Assembly: GCA_035628645.1 (NCBI GenBank)
Contig: DASPJL010000005.1
Location: 1 to 56,956 of the forward strand
Length of the DNA stretch: 56,956 nt
DNA from: DASPJL01 sp035628645
Lineage (GTDB): Bacteria; Bacteroidota; Bacteroidia; Cytophagales; Cyclobacteriaceae
Direction: 5' to 3'
The notes beneath the pieces are model-generated. The model was not told the DNA's origin. It saw only the letters and a list, made by a program, of their open reading frames with translations, and searched no databases. Shown piece after piece: positions 27,190 through 34,445 of the stretch (position 1 is its first letter; the number at the start of each line of letters is the position of its first letter). A program made the position numbers and the translations under genes.

Positions 27190-29082
27190 TTAATCCATCC
27201 ATTTTTCCCTCCACATTTGGAAAATAAGCATATTCCAAAGTTTTTGGTGACTCTCTTTGTTTCCTGAAAGATAACTATCCCTAAGTCTTACCACTTCTTC
27301 TGCATTAAACAATCCTTCTCTTTCCAGTCTTTGTTTATCAAAATAATGCATAAATAATTCCTGGAGTTCTTTTCTAAACCATATTGTCAATGGGGCAATA
27401 AAAGGCATCTTGGGCCTATCCATCATTTCTTTTGGGATATATTTATGAACAACAGATTTTAATATACTCTTGTTAACTCCATTTTGAATCTTATAATGAG
27501 AAGGCAACCTACTGGTAAACTCCACTATTCTATGGTCAAGCATTGGTTCTCTTCCCTCTAACCCTACTGACATTGTTGCCCTATCCACTTTAACCAGATT
27601 ATTATCTACCAAAAAAGTCTTATAATCGACGGCAAGCATTTTATTAATCCAGTCATTGGAATCATCAATTTGTTTTTCTATTTCGAACGCCGTAGCTCTA
27701 TCATCAAATTTTACGGCCAAACAATTTCTCACATCTTTCTCCGTAAGGTATTGGCTGATATATTTCATAGCAGCAACTGCGCTTTGTGAATTCCAGATCA
27801 ACTTCATCTTTTCATAACGGCTGGGGAAATTATATTTCTTGTTGAAATAAGGTATGTGTTCAGGATTAAAAAGCGACATACTTTTGCTTAATACAATTTG
27901 CAGCCATATTGGGTAAGAAGTAAATTTTACCGCCTGGTTGAATTTATTATAGCCTGCAAAAATCTCATCTCCCCCATCAGCAGAAAGCGCTACCTTAACT
28001 TGCTTTCGCGCCAACTTGCTCACAAGAATTGTTGGTACAATTGAATTATCTGCAAAGGGTTCATCATAAATACTAGATATCTCCGGTATAATGTCTTCAG
28101 CTTCTTTAGCAGTGCAATAATATTCCGTATGATCAGTACCTAGATAGTCCGCAATTTTCCTGGCTTCCGGCGCTTCATTGAAATTGCTTTCATGAAAACC
28201 TATTGTAAAAGTCTTGATTTTGCTAGTCCTTCCTGTTTGAAGTAAGGCTGCTACGGAAGAGCTGTCGTATCCTCCGCTTAAAAATACACCCACCGGAACA
28301 TCTGCCACCATTCTGTATTCGTAGGCAGATTTCAATATCTTTTCGGTTTCTAAAATCGCATCTTCTTCGGAAATATTTAATTTAGGAGCGTTATAGGCGT
28401 CTACTACATCCCAATATTTTTGTTCCTTTAATTCCCTTGTTTTTAAATTTATTTCGAGAAAATGGCCCGGCTTTAATTTATAAGTATTTTTAAATACACA
28501 GTGAGGAGCAGGAATATAACTGTATTGCAGATATAACGCGACACTGTCTGTATCCAGTTCTTTTTCAAACTGAGGATGCTGATGAAAGCTTTTAAGCTCG
28601 GAAGAATACATCAGACAGTTGTTCTTCCAGTAATAATAAAGCGGTTTTACCCCTGCTCTATCCCTGAAAATGTAGGCCTTTCTTGCTTCATTGTCATAGA
28701 TTACAAAAGCGAACATACCAATAAATTCATGTACCGCCTTTGTTCCCCAATAATGGAATCCTTTTATGATAACTTCTGTATCACTTTCTGAAGTAAAAGT
28801 ATATCCCGCCGCTTCAAGCTTTGTTCTTATTTCCTTAAAATTATATACCTCGCCATTGAAAACAATGGACAGATTTTTAAAATACATTGGCTGATGCCCC
28901 AAAGGAGAAAGATCAAGAATAGATAGCCGTCTCTGCCCCAATCCTATCTGAGCATTTTCTTCTTCTACAACAGCATATCCTGAATCATCAGGTCCTCTGT
29001 GCGCTTGCACATCGGCCATCCTTTTCAACACTTCCTCTGAAGATTTTTTATTAAAGTCAATAAAACCAGCGATACCACACAT
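27190..29082 (-). CDS. asnB: Asparagine synthase (glutamine-hydrolysing)
   Basis: A 630-residue class II amidotransferase. Cys2 of MCGIAGFID is the glutaminase nucleophile, QRRLSILDLSPLGHQPM is the usual glutaminase strand, and the synthetase half has the PP-loop FLSGGYDSSSVAAL and VALSADGGDEIFAGY. In exopolysaccharide clusters AsnB-like enzymes often amidate uronic acids or other sugar acids rather than make asparagine for the cell. Flanked by GT2 and methyltransferase genes, this one probably does that. Domain order is complete and the catalytic residues are intact. Confidence 0.93.
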   Translation of the reverse strand: MCGIAGFIDFNKKSSEEVLKRMADVQAHRGPDDSGYAVVEEENAQIGLGQRRLSILDLSPLGHQPMYFKNLSIVFNGEVYNFKEIRTKLEAAGYTFTSESDTEVIIKGFHYWGTKAVHEFIGMFAFVIYDNEARKAYIFRDRAGVKPLYYYWKNNCLMYSSELKSFHQHPQFEKELDTDSVALYLQYSYIPAPHCVFKNTYKLKPGHFLEINLKTRELKEQKYWDVVDAYNAPKLNISEEDAILETEKILKSAYEYRMVADVPVGVFLSGGYDSSSVAALLQTGRTSKIKTFTIGFHESNFNEAPEARKIADYLGTDHTEYYCTAKEAEDIIPEISSIYDEPFADNSIVPTILVSKLARKQVKVALSADGGDEIFAGYNKFNQAVKFTSYPIWLQIVLSKSMSLFNPEHIPYFNKKYNFPSRYEKMKLIWNSQSAVAAMKYISQYLTEKDVRNCLAVKFDDRATAFEIEKQIDDSNDWINKMLAVDYKTFLVDNNLVKVDRATMSVGLEGREPMLDHRIVEFTSRLPSHYKIQNGVNKSILKSVVHKYIPKEMMDRPKMPFIAPLTIWFRKELQELFMHYFDKQRLEREGLFNAEEVVRLRDSYLSGNKESHQKLWNMLIFQMWREKWMD

Positions 29083-29101
29083 ATAAATAATTGTAAATTG
29101 T

Positions 29102-30001
29102 TTAAGCCTTATGTACCTGGTTGAATCCTAAATTCCAGAAAATGGCCTTTGAAAAAGCCTTAATGTGCAAAAACTCTCTATTTTTAACAAAGACAAATAG
29201 GTTTTTAGGAATAGTAAAACAAGTAAAATAGGCTAAAAAGACCAGAAATTTCGAAATGGACCTGTTTCTTCTCATAAACAAAATCCTGCTTCTGGTCAGA
29301 TAATATGTTTTTAATAAACTTCCTTTTCCTACTGTTAAGGACTCTTTGTGGAAAATGGTAGCTTTGGGTTGATAATAGATTTTGTACCCCGCCTTCTTTA
29401 TTTGTTCACACCAGTCAAACTCCTCATAATACAAAAAGAAAACTTCAGGCCACATGCCTACTTGCTCTATCACATTTCTTGGCACACACATTCCTCCGCC
29501 ATGAGCATAATGTGTTTCAGAAATTTCCTCGTATTGTCCTCTATCAATTTCATGCCCTCCGACAGGTGTATTTTTTGCTGTATAAATGCTTACAGGATTA
29601 TATCCGGCGTATTCAATAAGGTTAGGGTGAAAATAATAGTGAAACTTTGGGCTGACTGCACCTGCTTCCGGATAAGTAGCGAAAACCTCAAGGATTCTTT
29701 CTATCGCATCAGAGGTAATTTCAATATCGTTATTTACAAAAAACAGGTATTTTCCTTTGGATTCTTTTATTCCAAGGTTGTTTCCTCCGGCAAAGCCCAG
29801 ATTAACTTTACTTGAAATCACCCTGATGTTCATTTCAGGAAATTGTTCCTTTACATGAGTTTCCGGATTTTCCCTGGACGCATTATCTACAATGATTACT
29901 TCGTAGTTGGTATAGGAAAGCATTTTCAAAGAAGCCAGAAGCTCCAATGTTACCAATGTTTGATTGTAATTAACAGTAATTATTGAAACAAGAGGTTGCA
30001 T
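29102..30001 (-). CDS. GT2-family glycosyltransferase
   Basis: A 299-residue GT-A enzyme with the standard opening VSIITVNYNQTLVTLELLASL and NYEVIIVDNASRE, then FAGGNNLGI and LFFVNNDIEI, where the last motif takes the DxD role. The C-terminal part has GFDWCEQIKKAGYK-like sequence (EEFDWCEQIKKAGYKIYY), resembling rhamnosyltransferases. It lacks membrane segments except a short hydrophobic stretch near the end. The neighbouring genes are 19 and 13 bases away, so it belongs to the cluster operon. Confidence 0.9.
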   Translation of the reverse strand: MQPLVSIITVNYNQTLVTLELLASLKMLSYTNYEVIIVDNASRENPETHVKEQFPEMNIRVISSKVNLGFAGGNNLGIKESKGKYLFFVNNDIEITSDAIERILEVFATYPEAGAVSPKFHYYFHPNLIEYAGYNPVSIYTAKNTPVGGHEIDRGQYEEISETHYAHGGGMCVPRNVIEQVGMWPEVFFLYYEEFDWCEQIKKAGYKIYYQPKATIFHKESLTVGKGSLLKTYYLTRSRILFMRRNRSISKFLVFLAYFTCFTIPKNLFVFVKNREFLHIKAFSKAIFWNLGFNQVHKA

Positions 30002-30014
30002 ATTACTTTTTACT

Positions 30015-31202
30015 CTAATTAATTAAGCTTTTATCTACCTTCACATTGGAGTGCGGGGTATGAATAAATTGCCGGTTTGCCCCTTTAAGCTTGAACAGTG
30101 AAATAAACATGATCACAAAAGCCTGGGGTAAAGAAAATATTGCTTTAAGTAATTTTTTGTTGTATAGTTTTCCAGGTATTGATAAAAAGAAGGTTAATAT
30201 ATATAACCCAAAAAGAACCAACCAGAAATAATAAGGGAGTGTTGTATAATTCTTAAAAAGAACAGCAAGCATTGTTATTACGGTAATCAAACCCAACATC
30301 AAGACTCGTGGCAATAGGATGTTATTTAACACCCCCATATGAAAGAAATCGTAATTGCCTTTAAATAAATGCTTAACTCCTGTAAAAAAGTACTTCTTCA
30401 GATAAATGAACTGACTTGCCAGCCATCTTTTTCTCTGGTTTTCAAAGGTCGATGACTTTTCAATTTTCTCATCAAAAACAATGGCATCTTCCAAATAAAG
30501 GATTTTTTGTCCTCTTCCTATAAAAGCAAGCTGAAGTTCTCTGTCAAACCCGCCAACTGCCTGGATTCCGTCCAACGTACTTTTAAACAATCTGTAATCA
30601 AAAGCCATTCCTGACCCGATAACCGCAGAAGACAACCCTAATGCTGTATGCCCCTTTCTGAAAATATGATTGTTGATCACTTCGCTGATGGTATCCAGGA
30701 TTGCAAAAGATGTATTCATGTTTTTTGCTACTCTTCTGCCTTGAATGGCAACATACCCGGCATTGTACGCCTGATTTATTTTAGAAAGAAACTCCTCCTC
30801 CATTACGTTATCGGCATCCAACACTACAGCAATATCATACTCATCTCCAATTTCAGCCATGGCTGCATTTAAAGATTTTGCTTTGGTGCTTTTATCAAAT
30901 GAAACTTTGATCAGCTTTATTGGAAGCTGGGACAATTTTAAAAGCGTAGCCTCTTTTAAGGAATCAGCAATAACTATAACACTAAATTTTGCTGAAGGAT
31001 AATTTTGCTGCAAAGCAAGTTGGGCCGTTTGCAGGATCACTTCATCTTCTTTGTAGGAAGGGATCAATACAGCCATTGAATTGGACCGCAATTCCTCTGC
31101 CTCAATCACTCTTCTTCTGAAGTTTCCAGCTATTGCAAACATCAAAGTGTGAACAACAGCAAAAGTAAAATAAGATAAAATTATAATTTCTATAACCAGC
31201 AT
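30015..31202 (-). CDS. Membrane-bound GT2 glycosyltransferase with QxxRW motif
   Basis: A 395-residue membrane protein. One N-terminal transmembrane segment and three to four at the C terminus flank a GT-A domain containing IAVVLDADNVMEEEF and, further on, QRKRWLASQF, a QxxRW motif. This motif and the membrane topology are shared with processive synthases such as cellulose and hyaluronan synthases. It may therefore be the polymerising enzyme of this cluster, which otherwise lacks Wzx/Wzy genes. A simple non-processive role is also possible. Confidence 0.85.
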   Translation of the reverse strand: MLVIEIIILSYFTFAVVHTLMFAIAGNFRRRVIEAEELRSNSMAVLIPSYKEDEVILQTAQLALQQNYPSAKFSVIVIADSLKEATLLKLSQLPIKLIKVSFDKSTKAKSLNAAMAEIGDEYDIAVVLDADNVMEEEFLSKINQAYNAGYVAIQGRRVAKNMNTSFAILDTISEVINNHIFRKGHTALGLSSAVIGSGMAFDYRLFKSTLDGIQAVGGFDRELQLAFIGRGQKILYLEDAIVFDEKIEKSSTFENQRKRWLASQFIYLKKYFFTGVKHLFKGNYDFFHMGVLNNILLPRVLMLGLITVITMLAVLFKNYTTLPYYFWLVLFGLYILTFFLSIPGKLYNKKLLKAIFSLPQAFVIMFISLFKLKGANRQFIHTPHSNVKVDKSLIN

Positions 31203-31223
31203 GTTCGCTTCTTCTTTCTATGA

Positions 31224-32312
31224 TTAAACTGATTCCTTTTGAATAACAGCAGGAAAAGTTTTCAACATAATTTTTAAGTCATACCAACTGGAATATTTGT
31301 CAGCATAGGTGATATCCAATTGAATTCTCTCCAGTTCCGACATTTCTTCCTTGCCTCTTTTGGTTACCTGCCAAAGACCGGTAATGCCTGCAGGAGCTAA
31401 AAACCTTTTGGCCAACTGATCTTTAGTTAATTTCTCAGCTTCATATAGCGGAAGAGGCCTGTTACCCACCAATGACATATCTCCTAATAATACGTTTATC
31501 AACTGTGGAAGCTCATCCAAACTGGTTTTTCTTAAAAATTTCCCAAAATTGGTCACCCTTGGATCGTCCTTTATTTTAATAAAAGAAGATTGACCTGAAT
31601 ATTGATTTAAGTGCAGCAGGTCTTTCAACTCTTTATCTGCGGTACTTCGCATGGACCTGAACTTATAAAAGTTTATAATTTTATACCCAGTACCCGCTCT
31701 CTTGGAAGTATAAAAAACAGGCCCCCTGGATTCTAGTTTTATGATCAATGCAACAATCAAAAACAAGGGACTTAAAATCAGTAATGCTGTTAATGAAAAT
31801 AGAATATCAATGGCTCTTTTTACCTTTGGCATTTTCTTCTCATACTTAATTGTTACCTCCTTCTTTGCCTTATCCTTCTCTCTTTTAAACTGATGCAGGA
31901 AGTTAACTCTGTTGTAAAGGTCGTCACCATTAAAAGGTAAAACATAAAAATCATCAAATCCTTTCTTTAAGGCTTTAAGTTTTTCCTCCTTATCGTATTT
32001 GTCTGAAATAACGATAAACGGAATATACTTAATGGCTTTAAAACTTTTGATATAATCAAAAAGTGAATAAGCATCTCCGCCAACAAATTCAAGGTCGGAA
32101 ATAATTACATCAGGAATAGTATTAAATGACAAGGCATTATACTTAAGCCAGGGAAGCGCTTGAAAAGCATTTTTAAAAATGATGCATTCGAAATCAGCTT
32201 TTAATAAACTATTGGTGATCATTAGATCGTGTTCACCAATGTAAACTAATTTCTTTTTTGCAGGCTTTTCGGTATCAGTTGAATTTTCTAAAAGAGTGGT
32301 AGAATTATACAT
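31224..32312 (-). CDS. Receiver-like domain fused to a bacterial sugar transferase
   Basis: A 362-residue protein with two parts. Residues 20-145 fold like a response-regulator receiver: acidic residues in VYIGEHDLM, Asp73 in IISDLEF and Ser103. The conserved Lys before Pro is replaced by Leu (VLPF), so phosphorylation chemistry is doubtful. Residues about 160-362 are a WcaJ-type polyprenyl-phosphate sugar-1-phosphate transferase: KRAIDILFSLTALLILSP with a membrane helix, KRAGTGYKIINFYKFRSM, DELPQLINVLLGDMSLVGNR and PGITGLWQVTKRG. The transferase would start glycan assembly on undecaprenyl phosphate. Its gene overlaps the stand-alone receiver by 8 bases. Confidence 0.88.
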   Translation of the reverse strand: MYNSTTLLENSTDTEKPAKKKLVYIGEHDLMITNSLLKADFECIIFKNAFQALPWLKYNALSFNTIPDVIISDLEFVGGDAYSLFDYIKSFKAIKYIPFIVISDKYDKEEKLKALKKGFDDFYVLPFNGDDLYNRVNFLHQFKREKDKAKKEVTIKYEKKMPKVKRAIDILFSLTALLILSPLFLIVALIIKLESRGPVFYTSKRAGTGYKIINFYKFRSMRSTADKELKDLLHLNQYSGQSSFIKIKDDPRVTNFGKFLRKTSLDELPQLINVLLGDMSLVGNRPLPLYEAEKLTKDQLAKRFLAPAGITGLWQVTKRGKEEMSELERIQLDITYADKYSSWYDLKIMLKTFPAVIQKESV

Positions 32313-32694
32313 ATCTGATTTCTTTGCTGTCGGTGATAAGTTGTTTGATGTTTTTAAGTAGGTCAGAAGGGTTAAATGGCTTCACCATGAATAAACTTGC
32401 CCCTTCGCTGAAGCATCTGTTTCTTGCTTCTTCGCTGTCCCATCCTGATAGCATTATAATGGGTATTTCCCTGAAAAACCCACTTTTCCTTATATTTCTG
32501 ATAAATTCATATCCATTCAACCTTGGCATATCAATATCTGCCATAATCAAATCCGGAATATTACCGCTATCCAGCCACAGCATTCCTTCTAACCCATCAG
32601 CTTTGGTTATTATGTCAAAATGCTCTTTTAAAAAAAGTGCCAACAGGAACCTGACACTGCTGTCGTCTTCTATAATAAGGATTTGTTTTTTCAT
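32305..32694 (-). CDS. Stand-alone receiver domain response regulator (CheY/Spo0F-like)
   Basis: A receiver of about 129 residues from the ATG at 32694; an upstream ATG at 32709 is possible. It has a full set of receiver residues: IIEDD acidic triad, phospho-acceptor Asp in IMADIDMP, Ser in IMLSGWD, and the conserved Lys in VKPF. It has no output domain. It overlaps the receiver-sugar transferase gene by 8 bases and heads the polysaccharide cluster, so it may pass a signal to that enzyme by heterodimerisation with its degenerate receiver. No histidine kinase gene lies in this window. Confidence 0.88.
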   Translation of the reverse strand: MKKQILIIEDDSSVRFLLALFLKEHFDIITKADGLEGMLWLDSGNIPDLIMADIDMPRLNGYEFIRNIRKSGFFREIPIIMLSGWDSEEARNRCFSEGASLFMVKPFNPSDLLKNIKQLITDSKEIRYV

Positions 32695-33354
32695 TGGTTG
32701 CTTTACCATTTCTGTTTTTCTTACCTGATTGTTAATAAATACATTGCCACTTTTTAATCAACCCCAATCCTCTTTTAGGTCCAAAATACAACTTGCTGAT
32801 TTTCAGTATTTTTAATTTAAAAATAAAATATAAAAAAATTATAAAAAATTAAAACTGGGGAAATTATTTACACAGATTGTGGATTATAATGTGATGAAAA
32901 TCATAACAAAATCTCTCTATTAGCAAGTTACATTTCCAATCCTATTCATTAGCGCTTCAATTAGTTGTAAAAATAATAGAAATGTTGCTGTTAAAACCAC
33001 TTATATGTTATATTTTTTGGAAAATAATTTTCCCTTGACTGTTGATTTTTGTGAGCCTTGTAACGATTTATGATTTGCATAGGAACTACATATAATGCAA
33101 AAATCACTTCTCCATTTATTTAAAAAAGGAATATTTATTTTGCGCTCCAAGACTTTCTCTAAACAGGGCAGTAACTACACATGCCCCTTTTAATCATTGC
33201 GTCCTGCTGTCCAATTATTGATTTTTCCTAACCAACCCTCCCTTCCCTCCTTTTTTAAGCTTGCCAATCGGCAGGCAGGGAGGGATGTCGGTACGACAGG
33301 ATGGTTTTAATGATAGTCCTGAGTAGCTCCGCAGGCGATATTGGTTTACAGCAA
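32695..33354. other. Intergenic region with palindromes, no gene
   Basis: About 660 bases, strongly AT-rich at 32800-32870. A 15-base palindrome GGAAAATAATTTTCC lies at 33019-33033. CCCTCCC (33236-33242) and GGGAGGG (33278-33284) can pair around TTGCCAATCGGCAGG, and GTCGGTACGAC is at 33287-33297; this block sits 3' of the receiver gene and may end its transcript. I see no credible ORF. The cluster promoter should lie in 32695-32850, but no clean TAnnTTTG box is visible. Confidence 0.5.
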
Positions 33355-33720
33355 TTATAAAGCAGGCAACAAACATGAATTGATGTTCTCAATACTAAGC
33401 GGTTTAAGGAAAACATCGGTACAATCATATTCCTTAAGTTTTTCCATTACAGTAGGCCTGACGGACATAGTGGTAAGAATAATGATCTTACTTTCCAAAC
33501 CCAGCTTCTTGTATTCGGCGATAAAATCCAGGCCATCCATGCCAGGCATATTGAGGTCAAGAAAAATTAAATCGGGTTGGAATTCTTTCAGATAATTTAA
33601 TGCTTCCCTGGCGTCTGATTCTATCTTAACAGAAATATCATTTTTTACTTTAAGGAGCAGTTTTTTATTTAAAACAGTGGTAATGGGGTCATCATCAATT
33701 AATAATGCAGAGGAGATCAT
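33355..33720 (-). CDS. Single-domain response regulator (CheY-like)
   Basis: A 121-residue receiver alone. LLIDDDPITTVLNKK carries the acidic pocket, LIFLDLNMPGMDGLDFI the phospho-Asp, IILTTM the Thr, and VFLKPLS the Lys, so all key residues are present. There is no DNA-binding domain and no kinase gene nearby. It is not in the polysaccharide operon (640 bases from it). An upstream 10-G tract at 33851-33860 lies about 130 bases before its start. Confidence 0.88.
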   Translation of the reverse strand: MISSALLIDDDPITTVLNKKLLLKVKNDISVKIESDAREALNYLKEFQPDLIFLDLNMPGMDGLDFIAEYKKLGLESKIIILTTMSVRPTVMEKLKEYDCTDVFLKPLSIENINSCLLPAL

Positions 33721-33777
33721 ATCTTATAGCTAGTTAAAAAGGGGCGAATTTAGGAAAAAAAATGAAAGTGAGAAGGT

Positions 33778-34385
33778 TTAACCACTGAGTGCACGGAGTT
33801 TTCACAGAGGGCAAAGGGAATTCGTAAGTCTCGGATCAACCGGAATTTCCGGGGGGGGGGAACTGGTAGAAAGCGATTAGCTTAATATTAGGTATTTTTT
33901 CTTCATTAATTAAAACCGTATTATGCGGTCAATATGGATTTACTGTCTTGTAAAGTACAATTAGGATTATCAATTTAAAGTGTATATTATTTTCAGTTTT
34001 AAGTGCAACAACTGTCAACTTATTTCAGGAAGGGTCATTACCAGAACCTTGAAGGATGACCAAAGGATGCTGGGAGGATCAACGAAGATACATCGCTATA
34101 AGGTCACTATAAAGTCGCCATAAGCTCACTATAATCTCATTATAAGGAGAGGAGATTTTCAGGGAGGATTACTCCTTTTGAATGAAAGTCAAGAAGTTAG
34201 ATTCCAGAGTTCAAATTACAAAAAAGTATTCATTACCGGAAGAACACTTTGACCTTTTTTAGACACCAATAAACCTCTTGTTTGATGATGAAAAAAGGTT
34301 CCTTTTCGTCTTACTTAATTGTCTTTCCCCCAATTTTCCCGACAGATCGTAAGTCTCTGTGTATTTCTCTATGCCCTTTGGTTAA
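33778..34385. repeat. 608-base element with inverted TTAACCA ends
   Basis: The left end TTAACCACTGAGTGCACGGA and the right end, read on the other strand, TTAACCAAAGGGCATAGAGA are partial inverted copies. The words CACAGAG, GGCAAAGGG/GCATAGAG and CGTAAG occur in both arms. The interior holds a 10-G tract (33851-33860), five tandem 11-mers and a 26-codon ORF but no protein-sized gene. This looks like a decayed non-autonomous element of the same family as 2429-2503 and 37899-38010. Confidence 0.5.
34094..34148. repeat. Five tandem 11-base repeats
   Basis: Units CGCTATAAGGT, CACTATAAAGT, CGCCATAAGCT, CACTATAATCT and CATTATAAGGA follow one another without gaps. Each shares the core CnnTATAAnnT with period 11, close to one helical turn. 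No gene overlaps them. Confidence 0.75.
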
Positions 34386-34388
34386 AAG

Positions 34389-34425
34389 AAAAAGAGCGCT
34401 CTGGGTTTGCCATAGCGCTCTTTTT
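34389..34425. terminator. Intrinsic terminator after the T9SS surface protein gene
   Basis: Arms AAAGAGCGCT (34391-34400) and AGCGCTCTTT (34414-34423) are perfect inverted repeats with A/T tracts on both sides. It lies 20 bases beyond the stop of the minus-strand gene at 34446. Confidence 0.85.
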
Positions 34426-34445
34426 AAATATTAAATTCAATTAGA

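Noticed and set aside
34182..34262. 26-codon ORF with a GGAGG-like stretch upstream
   Set aside because: Too short to judge, with no known family; mentioned under the 608-base element only.
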